Below, piece after piece: positions 1-7,036 of a stretch of 64,000 nt of DNA. A program made the position numbers and the translations under genes. Positions within the stretch are counted from its first letter, which is position 1, and the number at the start of each line of letters is the position of its first letter. Source of the stretch: an uncultured Muribaculaceae bacterium (GTDB taxonomy: Bacteria; Bacteroidota; Bacteroidia; Bacteroidales; Muribaculaceae); assembly GCA_947525975.1 (NCBI GenBank), contig CANNVE010000004.1:1-64000 (forward strand), in the 5' to 3' direction. The notes below the pieces were generated by a model that ran no database searches, had not been told where the DNA came from, and was given only the letters and a program-made list of their open reading frames with translations.

Positions 1-692
1 TGAAATACTGCGAGTCGAAGGGATGGTCCACCGCAGTCTCCTCAGTCAGCGAGGCCGCGGCGGGCGGATTCAAGGAGATTGTCGTCACCGTAAGCGGCGA
101 TGGCGTCTACGGCACGCTCAAGTATGAGTCGGGAGTGCATCGCGTGCAGCGCGTGCCCGCCACCGAGACTCAGGGACGTGTGCACACGTCGGCAGCTACC
201 GTGGCAGTTCTTCCCGAGGCCGACGCCTTCGACGTAGAGATCAATGAGGGCGAAATCAAGTGGGATACCTTCCGATCGGGCGGAGCCGGCGGCCAGAACG
301 TTAATAAGGTAGAATCAGGCGTGCGCCTGCGCTATATGTGGAAGAATCCCGTTACCGGAGTGTCAGAGGAGATACTGATAGAGTGCACCGAGACTCGCGA
401 TCAGCCAAAGAATAAAGAGCGCGCATTGAGCCGCCTGCGCACATTCATATACGACAAGGAGCATCAGAAATACGTTGACGACATTGCATCGCGCCGAAAG
501 ACCCTTGTCTCCACAGGCGACCGCTCGGCAAAGATACGCACCTACAACTACCCCCAGGGCCGCATCACCGACCATCGCATAAACTACACCATCTATAACC
601 TCCAGGCTTTCGTCGACGGCGACATACAGGATTGCATCGACCGCCTCATCGTGGCCGAAAACGCCGAGAAACTTAAGGAGAGCGAATTGTAA
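1..692 (+). CDS. prfA: Peptide chain release factor 1 (5' truncated by window edge)
   Basis: C-terminal two thirds of class I release factor RF1, which recognises UAA/UAG and triggers peptidyl-tRNA hydrolysis in the ribosomal P site. The frame is open from base 3. The GGQ catalytic loop is visible ([13 protein letters not shown]), preceded by the RF1-type segment [18 protein letters not shown]. This is typical of RF1, but the RF1/RF2-discriminating tripeptide was not examined, so RF1 rests on overall similarity. The protein ends ...KLKESEL with TAA at 690-692. pyrF follows after 38 bp on the same strand, so the two may be co-transcribed. Confidence 0.93.
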   Translation, partial: KYCESKGWSTAVSSVSEAAAGGFKEIVVTVSGDGVYGTLKYESGVHRVQRVPATETQGRVHTSAATVAVLPEADAFDVEINEGEIKWDTFRSGGAGGQNVNKVESGVRLRYMWKNPVTGVSEEILIECTETRDQPKNKERALSRLRTFIYDKEHQKYVDDIASRRKTLVSTGDRSAKIRTYNYPQGRITDHRINYTIYNLQAFVDGDIQDCIDRLIVAENAEKLKESEL

Positions 693-730
693 AAATCAGA
701 TCATCAACCCCTAAAAACATTATACCGAAA

Positions 731-1561
731 ATGAAGCGTCTCGAACTCGTTGACCAGATCCGCGCCAAGAAGTCATTCCTCTGCGTAGGGCTTGACCCAG
801 ACATCAACAAACTCCCCAAGCACCTGCTTGAGGCCGAGAACCCAATCCTCGAATTCAACAAGGCCATCATCGACGCCACAGCCCCATTCGCCGTGGCCTA
901 TAAGCCCAATCTCGCATTCTATGAGTGTGAGGGTGCAAAAGGCATGGCCGCTTTTCAGGGCACAGTCGATTACATACGCGAGCGATACCCTGAAATCCTG
1001 ATCATAGCCGACGCCAAGCGTGGTGACATCGGCAACACAGCCCGGATGTATGCCCGCGCCCTGTTTGAGCATGCCGGTGTCGACGCTGTCACCGTGGCTC
1101 CCTACATGGGCGAGGACAGTGTGACTCCCTTTCTCGAATACCCAGACAAATGGACCATCCTCCTGGCCCTAACATCCAACAAGGGCAGTCAGGATTTCCA
1201 GATGATAAAGGACGAGAACGGCCACCGCTTATTCGAGCGTGTGCTTAAGCGCGCCCAGCGTTGGGGCAACCCCACCAATCTTATGTTTGTCGTAGGCGCC
1301 ACCCAAGGTCAGTACATAGCTGATGTGCGCAAGGTCGCTCCCCGCAACTTCCTGCTCGTGCCCGGAGTTGGAGCTCAGGGCGGCAGCCTTGAGGAAGTGG
1401 CCGAATATGGCATGATCGATGAGTGCGGCCTGCTTGTAAATTCGTCAAGAGGCATCATATTCGCATCCCAGGAAGCGGATTTCGCCGAGGTGGCAGCGGC
1501 CAAGGCCGAGGCTCTCGCCTCCGAAATGGGCGCCCTGCTTGAAAAGCATGGTGTGATCTGA
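731..1561 (+). CDS. pyrF: Orotidine 5'-phosphate decarboxylase
   Basis: Converts OMP to UMP, the last step of de novo pyrimidine synthesis, in the cytosol. The 276-residue protein has the long form (type 2) architecture found in Bacteroidota: the N-terminal FLCVGLDPD strand and the catalytic Asp/Lys motif [11 protein letters not shown] around residue 95. The phosphate-binding end is seen as VPGVGAQGG and VNSSRGI. The start ATG follows prfA by 38 bp. Transcription probably ends at the strong hairpin at 1581-1632, which it shares with the convergent phosphatase gene. Confidence 0.96.
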   Translation: MKRLELVDQIRAKKSFLCVGLDPDINKLPKHLLEAENPILEFNKAIIDATAPFAVAYKPNLAFYECEGAKGMAAFQGTVDYIRERYPEILIIADAKRGDIGNTARMYARALFEHAGVDAVTVAPYMGEDSVTPFLEYPDKWTILLALTSNKGSQDFQMIKDENGHRLFERVLKRAQRWGNPTNLMFVVGATQGQYIADVRKVAPRNFLLVPGVGAQGGSLEEVAEYGMIDECGLLVNSSRGIIFASQEADFAEVAAAKAEALASEMGALLEKHGVI

Positions 1562-1580
1562 CATATCCGTCCCGGACTTA

Positions 1581-1632
1581 GACAAACCGCACCCCAAAAG
1601 CCATGAAAATAGCTTTTGGGGTGCGGTTTGTC
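1581..1632. terminator. Bidirectional terminator hairpin
   Basis: A perfect 21-bp stem (1581-1601 with 1612-1632) and 10-nt loop sits between the convergent pyrF and phosphatase genes. The stem contains CCCCAAAAGC / GCTTTTGGGG. The outer stem lacks a long T-run, so the call rests on stem strength and its convergent position. Confidence 0.8.
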
Positions 1633-1674
1633 TATAGAGGCAATGCTGCTTTGGTTCGATCGCCTCGGAGAAAG

Positions 1675-2202
1675 CTAATTCTTAATGCCGGCATAGATGG
1701 CAGCGCATGCCTGCTCGAGAAGGTCGAGCACAAGCTCAAATCCTTCGCGGCCTTCATAATAAGGATCGGGCACATAGTCGTAGCCGCAATCCGCAGGCAG
1801 CCACTGGCCTATTGAATGCAGCTTGCGCTCGGCCTCGACTGTGGGAGCCATACGGCGCAGATTGCGCATATTGTTAGCATCCATGCCTATGATAAGGTCG
1901 AAATCATAGAAGTCGCTTTCTCTGACCTGACGGCACACATGATCAAGGCGCAGCCCTCTGGCAGCGGCGGCGGCCCGCATGCGGCTGTCGGGGAGATCGC
2001 CTATGTGGTAATCTCCGGTGCCGGCTGAGTCGACGCCTACGCTCGTGTCTCCCTTGGCCTTTAGCAATGCCTTCATCACACCCTCGGCGGCAGGCGAGCG
2101 GCAGATATTGCCCAGGCACACAAAAAGTATCTTTATTTTATCTTTGTTTTTCAAAGAGTTAATTAATTCTATTGTTTTATGGTTTACTTTGTGGTTTACC
2201 AT
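1675..2202 (-). CDS. Low-molecular-weight protein-tyrosine phosphatase with element-supplied N-terminus
   Basis: Cytosolic LMW phosphotyrosine phosphatase (Wzb/YwlE-like; substrate not deducible). The P-loop VCLGNICRSP contains the CX5R signature, and the acid loop VPDPYYEG lies near the C-terminus. About 175 residues from ATG 2202 compares with the usual 150-165 because the first ~24 residues are extra. They read MVNHKVNHKTIE... and lie inside the integrated element, left of the att repeat at 2108-2133. The family normally starts almost directly at KILFVCLGN. The start at 2202 is preferred over the longer frame from 2277 because the likely -7 box (2254-2247) lies downstream of that upstream ATG. 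The original 5' end of this gene is still visible at 7141-7092. Confidence 0.9.
   Translation of the reverse strand: MVNHKVNHKTIELINSLKNKDKIKILFVCLGNICRSPAAEGVMKALLKAKGDTSVGVDSAGTGDYHIGDLPDSRMRAAAAARGLRLDHVCRQVRESDFYDFDLIIGMDANNMRNLRRMAPTVEAERKLHSIGQWLPADCGYDYVPDPYYEGREGFELVLDLLEQACAAIYAGIKN
2108..2133. repeat. Left attachment site (att core repeat)
   Basis: This 26-bp copy starts TTGCCCAGGCACAC and ends AAAAGTATCTT. It matches 7092-7117 except for A/G at the fifteenth base. It encodes the KILFVCLGN stretch of the phosphatase P-loop on the minus strand, and the mismatch is synonymous (TTT/TTC, Phe). Confidence 0.9.
2180..2199 (+). repeat. Left arm-site-like direct repeat pair
   Basis: Two copies of TGGTTTAC (2180-2187 and 2192-2199) are spaced 12 bp start to start. 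The same 8-mer with the same 12-bp spacing occurs at the right end (6966-6973 and 6978-6985). Matching arrays at both ends suggest tyrosine-integrase arm-type binding sites (inference). On the minus strand they encode VNHKVNHK in the phosphatase N-terminus. Confidence 0.65.
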
Positions 2203-2246
2203 TTTTTGTTTTTTCTTGATGAGGTTGAAAACCTTAATTATAAGTG

Positions 2247-2254
2247 CAAAGGTA
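2247..2254 (-). promoter_or_regulatory. Outward promoter (-7 box) driving the interrupted phosphatase gene
   Basis: The minus strand reads TACCTTTG, followed by C, matching the Bacteroidota -7 consensus TAnnTTTG. It lies inside the element and points to the host gene, with ATG about 45 bp downstream at 2202. No TTTG is seen at the standard 19-20 bp spacing; a TTTG lies 12 bp upstream. Confidence 0.55.
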
Positions 2255-2318
2255 CGAAATTTAATCCAAAGCCGCATTATAGAGGGCTGACAAACACCAA
2301 AGTATCAAAAATAATTAG

Positions 2319-2327
2319 TAACTTTGC
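2319..2327 (+). promoter_or_regulatory. Promoter -7 box ahead of the structured RNA
   Basis: TAACTTTGC fits the Bacteroidota -7 consensus. The predicted transcription start is about 2333. No clear -33 TTTG is present at standard spacing. It would drive the structured RNA at about 2333-2556 and, by readthrough, the lipoprotein gene at 2616. Confidence 0.55.
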
Positions 2328-2332
2328 ACCCA

Positions 2333-2556
2333 AATAACAAAATCAAACCGCCTATGTAACATAGTCAACTAAAAGACATATAAATAAAAAGCGTTAGCTT
2401 TATTCAATGTTTCGGAAAATCGCCAATTAGAAGAAACAACCATTGAGTAGAAGTTGATGCTCACGGTATATCCGTGGGCTTTTACTCGTATATGGTTGTA
2501 AGGTGTTTGGCGATACCTCCGAAACGTAGACGAAGCAAAAAGTCCACGTTTTTTAT
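2333..2556 (+). ncRNA. Putative structured RNA (standalone sRNA or regulatory leader)
   Basis: The segment can fold into one long nested hairpin. Helices: P1 2409-2415/2519-2525 (GTTTCGG/CCGAAAC), P2 2420-2426/2507-2513 (TCGCCAA/TTGGCGA), P3 2437-2443/2492-2498 (CAACCAT/ATGGTTG), P4 2445-2452/2480-2487, P5 2459-2466/2472-2479 (GCTCACGG/CCGTGGGC). Two small hairpins precede it (2353-2365 CTATG/CATAG; 2388-2401 AAAGC/GCTTT). A terminator-like hairpin with a T-run follows at 2525-2556. AGGTGT (2501-2506) can pair with ATACCT (2513-2518), which would compete with P2. A -7 box lies just upstream. The pairings are seen in sequence; the function is unknown. It could act alone or as a leader that attenuates the lipoprotein gene 60 bp downstream. 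I recognise no named RNA family. Confidence 0.6.
2525..2556 (+). terminator. Terminator-like hairpin closing the structured RNA
   Basis: CGTAGAC (2525-2531) pairs with GTCCACG (2542-2548) with one internal mismatch, followed by TTTTTTATTT. The first base overlaps the 3' strand of helix P1. Alternative folding could therefore switch termination. Confidence 0.5.
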
Positions 2557-2615
2557 TTGTCTAAACCTCAGCAATGGACTTAACAGAATTAACAACAATC
2601 AAAATCATAAAGACA

Positions 2616-3074
2616 ATGAAAAAGTATCTTTACCTTTTCTTCGTGGCACTCTTTGCCACAATGTCATTAACTCTGACCTCGTGCGGAGATGATGACGATG
2701 AACCCAACGACCCCACAACTGGGAAAATGGAACTTACCATTGATGGTAAAAAGCACGTGTTTACAAACACGATGTCAAATGTGAGTGGAAACGAATACAG
2801 CTGTCTTGTCTATAACAATGACAACCAACTTAACTTTTCTATTTATGGATGGAATGATGTTGAAAAAGGCACAGCACTCACAGATGAAAACTTTACCCTC
2901 ACTTGGAGTACTGACAATGCCATAATAGGAATGCCTACATCCAACACAGCAGTAAAAGTAACTGCAAAGGATAGTAAGAATGTAACAATCTCTTTCAACA
3001 ATGCAAAATTTGAAGATATGAGAGGTTATGAATCGTTCACGGTTGATGGCGCAATAACACTTCCTTTGAAATAA
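2616..3074 (+). CDS. Small surface lipoprotein carried by the element
   Basis: I do not recognise a named family. The 152-residue protein starts MKKYLYLFFVALFA, a classical signal peptide ending in the lipobox LTSC. The acidic run GDDDDEPND directly follows the lipidated Cys. That resembles the Bacteroidota lipoprotein export signal, which sends lipoproteins to the cell surface (family knowledge). The rest is a Ser/Thr/Asn-rich beta-type domain of about 110 residues. The start at 2616 is chosen over the in-frame ATG at 2574 because it gives a proper signal peptide. It is probably cargo of the element, transcribed through the structured RNA just upstream, and ends at the bidirectional hairpin at 3130-3157. 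Confidence 0.8.
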   Translation: MKKYLYLFFVALFATMSLTLTSCGDDDDEPNDPTTGKMELTIDGKKHVFTNTMSNVSGNEYSCLVYNNDNQLNFSIYGWNDVEKGTALTDENFTLTWSTDNAIIGMPTSNTAVKVTAKDSKNVTISFNNAKFEDMRGYESFTVDGAITLPLK

Positions 3075-3129
3075 CAAAGGTGACTGGTTTCAATGATATT
3101 GTTTTAATGTCATAGTTGAACCAATGTAA

Positions 3130-3157
3130 AAGGTGGCTCTTGAAAAAAAGCCACCTT
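3130..3157. terminator. Bidirectional terminator between lipoprotein and serine recombinase
   Basis: AAGGTGGCT (3130-3138) pairs with AGCCACCTT (3149-3157) around a 10-nt loop. GTTTT follows on the plus strand and TTTTACATT on the minus. It lies between two convergent genes. Confidence 0.8.
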
Positions 3158-3160
3158 GTT

Positions 3161-3790
3161 TTAAATCCCAAATTCGGCTTTCAGTCTTTGAACGGTTGAA
3201 ACCGAAACATCGCAAAGTTTAGCGGTTTTTCGGATGCTGATACCTTGTTTCAATAACTTAATTACTTGCTTATATTCTTCGGCTTTTTCTTCTCTGGATT
3301 TAGTAGAGCCTTCTTTTCTTCCGAGTTTACCGCCCTTATCAATATACAACTGACGACCACTATTCAGACGGAATTTAATATTTTCTCTTTCCAACTGGGC
3401 GCAGGTTGATAGGGTTGCAATCATAACGGGTGCGAACATAGACGGTTTGCCTTCTTCATCTAAAAGTGTGAATTGCTCCTTCTGCATATAAAGGTTAATG
3501 CCCTCGTCAACCAACATTTTAACGGTTTCAAGCACTTCAAAAGCATTACGCCCAAGTCGTGAAAGTTCCGACACTAATAACATATCAACTTTGTTAGATT
3601 TGGCATATTCAAGAGCCTTGAGAAAAATGGGTCGCTCGTTATTTTTCTTTGCACCGCTGATTTTTTCCTCAAACACTTCAGACACTTCCATACCTTTGTA
3701 TTCGGCATACTTGGTAAGGTCGCTAATCTGACGCTCGGTATTTTGGCGGTCGGTGGTGCTTGAAACCCTTGCATATATTATTGCTTTCAT
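3161..3790 (-). CDS. Serine recombinase (resolvase/invertase family)
   Basis: A 209-residue small serine recombinase. The N-terminal catalytic domain begins MKAIIYARVSS with the nucleophile at Ser10, followed by the typical ISGAKKNNERP and LSRLGRN segments. A C-terminal helix-turn-helix (about 170-205, ISIRKTAKLCDVSVSTVQRL) would bind the recombination site. Such proteins resolve dimers or invert DNA. Its role here, beside a separate tyrosine integrase, is more likely multimer resolution or inversion than integration (inference). A good promoter (3833-3864) precedes it. Confidence 0.92.
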   Translation of the reverse strand: MKAIIYARVSSTTDRQNTERQISDLTKYAEYKGMEVSEVFEEKISGAKKNNERPIFLKALEYAKSNKVDMLLVSELSRLGRNAFEVLETVKMLVDEGINLYMQKEQFTLLDEEGKPSMFAPVMIATLSTCAQLERENIKFRLNSGRQLYIDKGGKLGRKEGSTKSREEKAEEYKQVIKLLKQGISIRKTAKLCDVSVSTVQRLKAEFGI

Positions 3791-3832
3791 CGTCTTTGAA
3801 ATTTAGTTCGTATCTTTGTTATTTCTACACTA

Positions 3833-3864
3833 CAAAGGTAGTAATAATTTCTGATGTGTGCAAA
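3833..3864 (-). promoter_or_regulatory. Promoter of the serine recombinase gene
   Basis: On the minus strand TTTG (3864-3861) is separated by exactly 20 bp from TACCTTTG (3840-3833), a full Bacteroidota -33/-7 promoter. The gene starts at 3790. A plus-strand TATCTTTG at 3811-3818 forms a near-mirror of the -7 box, which could be an overlapping promoter or recombinase binding site. Confidence 0.75.
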
Positions 3865-4111
3865 TAATTCAAAGAATAAAATGAATACAATAAGCAATGT
3901 TTTCAAAATAGGTTTTTAGATTTATTTGAATACACTTTCTAAAGAATACACTTTTGAAACAAATAATCTCTTTCGCTCCGTGGTATAATCAAAAAACATT
4001 AAGTAGAAAATTCACAGCCTCACGCACCTCAACTTTTTGTTTTTCAATTACTAAACAACAACATAATAATATGAAATGCTACTGAAACAATATCACCATA
4101 TCAATGATAAA
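3865..4111. other. Non-coding stretch with short direct repeats, possible origin region
   Basis: I see no gene here. GAATACACTTT occurs at 3928-3938 and 3944-3954 (16-bp period), and a partial copy (TGAATACA) lies near 3883. The rest is A/T-rich without a strong hairpin. Iteron-like repeats close to a Rep gene could mark an origin, but two full copies are weak evidence. Confidence 0.3.
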
Positions 4112-4279
4112 TTACTGAGATGGTATCAACCGCCAATAATCTATCATAGCCTTACTGATTTTTCGCTTGGTATCTTCGGAATGGTGCTTGCCGTGCATGG
4201 GGTTATTGCTACCTAATTTTGCTAACCTCATCTTAAATTTGGTCGCTTCGGACAATTTTCTACGGATTCTTTTCGTCAT
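4112..4279 (-). CDS. NUMOD3-motif DNA-binding microprotein
   Basis: A 55-residue basic protein from ATG 4279. It is almost entirely the pattern RRKLSEATKFKMRLAK...NNPMHGKHHSEDTKRKISKAM. This matches the NUMOD3 repeat known from homing endonucleases and small phage or element proteins, where it contacts DNA. No nuclease domain is attached. It is divergent from the Rep_trans gene across a 63-bp gap that holds nested palindromes, so it may repress or assist replication (inference). An upstream in-frame ATG at 4306 would add nine residues. Confidence 0.7.
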   Translation of the reverse strand: MTKRIRRKLSEATKFKMRLAKLGSNNPMHGKHHSEDTKRKISKAMIDYWRLIPSQ

Positions 4280-4283
4280 AATT

Positions 4284-4325
4284 TTGAACTTTAATGAATT
4301 ATTCATATATTTATAAATAGTTCAA
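4284..4325. promoter_or_regulatory. Nested palindromes between NUMOD3 protein and Rep gene
   Basis: The outer arms are TTGAACT (4284-4290) and AGTTCAA (4319-4325). The inner palindrome is ATGAAT-T-ATTCAT (4294-4306). Two nested dyads in the divergent promoter gap are a plausible operator for either flanking gene. Confidence 0.45.
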
Positions 4326-4342
4326 TACTTGGAAAAATATCA

Positions 4343-5215
4343 ATGAGCAAGAAAGAATATCTATATCAAGTCAGCATTGATGCCCTTGAAATAACATATA
4401 CGACAACTGACGAAATGAAAGAATATCTATCGTCAGACGAAAAAACATATTATTTTGGAGAGAATAAAGAGATTATACTAAAACGGTCGGATTCTCGCTA
4501 CTACAAAAATGAGTTTGTAATATGGTGTAAGGATTGGGACGAAAGTAGGGGAAATTTTATAAGGATAGTCGGTTATATGCGCTTCGGTTCGTATAACAAA
4601 AATCGTCAGAATGTTTATATCACTTATGAAAATGAGGCTCTTTATTCGTGGCTTGTTTCGGCAAGGTATTATATAGAGGAGGCTCTTAATCTGGAATTTT
4701 TGCAGATTTCTAAATTTGATATTGCGGTTGATTTCAACTTCAACATTGAAAAGCACCTTATACGGCAATATAAAGATGACTCTTATGACCTTATAATAAA
4801 TGGTCGTGTAGCCGACAATAAAGCGGTGTATGGCGTCGGTTTCTTGTCTTGGTGGAATCCTCGGCATAGGATATTTGCTAACCCCCAAATGCTTGTCAAA
4901 AACGACAAATCAACCTTAACAATGAAAACGTATAACAAGCAAAAGGAGATTGAGCAGGAAAGTAATAAATACTATATTCAAGAAAAAACTGGATTTCACT
5001 CTGTGATGTATAGGGTTGAGATAACGTGTAAAAATCACAAATTGTTAAAAAAATCGCTGGATGCACTTGGTATAAGCGATGAGTTTCTTTATGTACATCT
5101 AGATGATGAGGACGTATTATTAACCGTATTCCGTCACCTACTTGATAGGGTCATACACCTACGAAAAAAACGAAAACCTATAAATATACTTGATGAAGCA
5201 CTTAAAGACTTGTAA
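4343..5215 (+). CDS. Rep_trans-type replication initiator / MobT-like relaxase
   Basis: A 290-residue protein with the landmarks of the replication initiation factor (Rep_trans) fold: SKFDIAVDF (residues 123-131), KTYNKQKEIE (195-204) and YRVEI (223-227). Members nick DNA for rolling-circle replication of small plasmids and filamentous phages. The MobT branch (e.g. Tn916 Orf20) acts as the relaxase of integrative elements. I cannot decide between these roles, and the nicking Tyr was not assigned. The gene is divergent from the NUMOD3 microprotein and convergent with the integrase. A candidate nick or origin hairpin lies just downstream at 5303-5349. Confidence 0.7.
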   Translation: MSKKEYLYQVSIDALEITYTTTDEMKEYLSSDEKTYYFGENKEIILKRSDSRYYKNEFVIWCKDWDESRGNFIRIVGYMRFGSYNKNRQNVYITYENEALYSWLVSARYYIEEALNLEFLQISKFDIAVDFNFNIEKHLIRQYKDDSYDLIINGRVADNKAVYGVGFLSWWNPRHRIFANPQMLVKNDKSTLTMKTYNKQKEIEQESNKYYIQEKTGFHSVMYRVEITCKNHKLLKKSLDALGISDEFLYVHLDDEDVLLTVFRHLLDRVIHLRKKRKPINILDEALKDL

Positions 5216-5302
5216 ACTTATTATATGAGTTGGAAAATGGTGTATTTTGGGGCTATTGGTTAATAGGCCGAAAATGCAAAAAAATAATTTTTTTAATACG
5301 CC

Positions 5303-5349
5303 ATTCGGATAGTTTAATATAGGTCAATTTGAGGTTAATCTATCTGAAT
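5303..5349. repeat. Imperfect inverted repeat downstream of rep
   Basis: ATTCGGATAG (5303-5312) faces CTATCTGAAT (5340-5349), 10 bp with one wobble pair, around a 27-nt loop containing two AGGT copies. It lies in the 164-bp gap between the convergent rep and integrase genes. It may be an origin or transfer hairpin, or a weak terminator. Confidence 0.4.
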
Positions 5350-5379
5350 AGGAGGATACGTTGAACTGTATTAAATAAT

Positions 5380-6954
5380 TCAATGTTCTGATTTCCACTT
5401 CAGATAAGCCTCGTATTGTTCTAATGCTTTGGAGTCACCTTTTGCCTTTAATGCTTCTCGGATTTCGTCTTGATGCTTTTCTTCTTCCTTTGCCGAAATT
5501 TCCTTGAATATGTCTTGACCTATAATTAACGATTTATTGTTAGCCTCAACGATGTTAATTGTGTCAAACTCTTTGAGATAAGTTTGAATTTCAGACGGAT
5601 TGCGCCCCATATTTTGAGCGATAAGGCCGATGGGTACATTCGCATGATACAACTGACTTGCATAGCTATGACGTGCAGAATAGAATGTAATCGGTGGCAT
5701 ACCTAACCGTTTGGCGATACGTTTCAAATTAACATTAACTAAATAATTCATATAGGTCATACGTCCAAATTTCACCTCAGCAGAATCGTTAAGATGATCA
5801 AAAATCGGAAAAAGATAACGCTCCATATCTTCATCTTCTAATTGGCAATAATCATCAAAATAACTACCAAACGGATTAAGGTAAGGCATCATATTGGCGG
5901 TTTCAACAACGATCCGTGTATGGTGGTGCGTCTTGGCTCGGTATGTGCTGATGTCGTAATGTAAAACGGTGCGTTTATGTTCTTCGGCATAATCAACACC
6001 GTAGAGGGCTGAATCACGCTGATACTTTTCGTTGTCAATAACCTCAACTAAATGTAAATCTTTTAATTTCAGATTGGCAATATCAACTAACGCTAAACCT
6101 TGAAAAAGATAAGAGGTAAGATATAACGCTAATGAAAATTGCTCGGCATTAATCGGTGTGAGTTTGTTCTGACCTTTCAATTTGAACTTCTGATTAACCC
6201 AATATTGCTTGAGGTCGTGTTCTCCGAGTACATTGTTATCTTCAATTCCTAACCTACCATAACGAAGATAATAATACCTCATCAACTTAGTAATCTCGTC
6301 AATGGTTAAGGCACGTTTTCGTGTTTGAGTATTTAATTTTTTACTAAAAGTAAAGTTTGAAAATGGGGTTTCTTTAATATAATCTTGCCTTTTGGCATAG
6401 TTGAAAAGAGCCTTGAAACAATCAAAAAACTTTCTAATAGAATTATCTGAATAGTGACATCTGAGGTGTTCTTCAAATTCAGATAGCCAACTTGGAGTTA
6501 TTTCAAATAGCTCTAAATCAATATTATTAGTATATTTTTTGATACGATTAAGCAGAGTACGATATCCAACTGCATTATTATGACTCTGTTTTTCGTCCTT
6601 GAAAAAAGTTATCCTTTCTTCAAAAAGGGAATATAATGTTATTTGAGTCGGTGCAGATTTTGAGAGGTGTTTTACAATAGTGGCAGCTGTATAATCGTCT
6701 TTACCTTCTAACGATAAAACATAATCGTTAGCCTTTGTCATTTCACGGGTGATGATGGTGTTGAGGCTACTGGCACGATTTCCTTTTACCTTGTTCTTAT
6801 CTTTACTCCATTCGGATGGTTTACAGGATATTCCGATACTTTTATATGTGCGCTTACCGTTATAACACACCCTCAACATTATGGGATGCTCACCATTAGC
6901 AAGTGTCTTACTTGTGTAGAAAATAGGTGTTATAGTCGGTAAATTACGTTTCAT
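5380..6954 (-). CDS. Tyrosine site-specific recombinase (element integrase)
   Basis: A 524-residue integrase of the long Bacteroidota type. It has an N-terminal arm-binding domain (about 1-100), a SAM-like core-binding domain (about 105-200) and a C-terminal catalytic domain. Visible catalytic residues are R428 and H429 in YSARHSYAS, and the nucleophile Y459 in QTYLKEF. The box I Arg is absent: FQGLALVDIANL carries Ala288 where TGLRxSD integrases have Arg, as reported for IntDOT-type enzymes, which also lack it. The gene lies at the right end of the element, transcribed inward, with its start about 140 bp from the att repeat. A -7 box with an overlapping palindrome precedes it. Confidence 0.93.
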   Translation of the reverse strand: MKRNLPTITPIFYTSKTLANGEHPIMLRVCYNGKRTYKSIGISCKPSEWSKDKNKVKGNRASSLNTIITREMTKANDYVLSLEGKDDYTAATIVKHLSKSAPTQITLYSLFEERITFFKDEKQSHNNAVGYRTLLNRIKKYTNNIDLELFEITPSWLSEFEEHLRCHYSDNSIRKFFDCFKALFNYAKRQDYIKETPFSNFTFSKKLNTQTRKRALTIDEITKLMRYYYLRYGRLGIEDNNVLGEHDLKQYWVNQKFKLKGQNKLTPINAEQFSLALYLTSYLFQGLALVDIANLKLKDLHLVEVIDNEKYQRDSALYGVDYAEEHKRTVLHYDISTYRAKTHHHTRIVVETANMMPYLNPFGSYFDDYCQLEDEDMERYLFPIFDHLNDSAEVKFGRMTYMNYLVNVNLKRIAKRLGMPPITFYSARHSYASQLYHANVPIGLIAQNMGRNPSEIQTYLKEFDTINIVEANNKSLIIGQDIFKEISAKEEEKHQDEIREALKAKGDSKALEQYEAYLKWKSEH

Positions 6955-6965
6955 ATCCGTGCAGA

Positions 6966-6985
6966 TGGTTTACAGCGTGGTTTAC
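6966..6985 (+). repeat. Right arm-site-like direct repeat pair
   Basis: TGGTTTAC occurs at 6966-6973 and 6978-6985 with the same 12-bp spacing as the left pair. A third, isolated copy is at 7011-7018. They lie in the integrase leader, where occupancy by the integrase would also reduce its own expression (inference). Confidence 0.65.
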
Positions 6986-7022
6986 ATTATTTGAAATAAA
7001 ACCGTCTTTTTGGTTTACACTG

Positions 7023-7030
7023 CAAAGATA
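7023..7030 (-). promoter_or_regulatory. Integrase promoter -7 box
   Basis: The minus strand reads TATCTTTGC, a good Bacteroidota -7 match about 70 bp upstream of the integrase ATG at 6954. The -33 region is occupied by the palindrome at 7037-7063. Confidence 0.65.
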
Positions 7031-7036
7031 CAAAAT

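Noticed and set aside
2474-2692. Short plus-strand frame starting in the structured RNA
   Set aside because: It overlaps the lipoprotein gene in another frame and its codons follow the RNA helices; no family similarity.
6966-7018. TGGTTTAC repeats as the start of a CRISPR-like array
   Set aside because: Units are 8 bp with 4-bp gaps, far too short, and the same pairs occur at both ends of the element, which fits arm sites.
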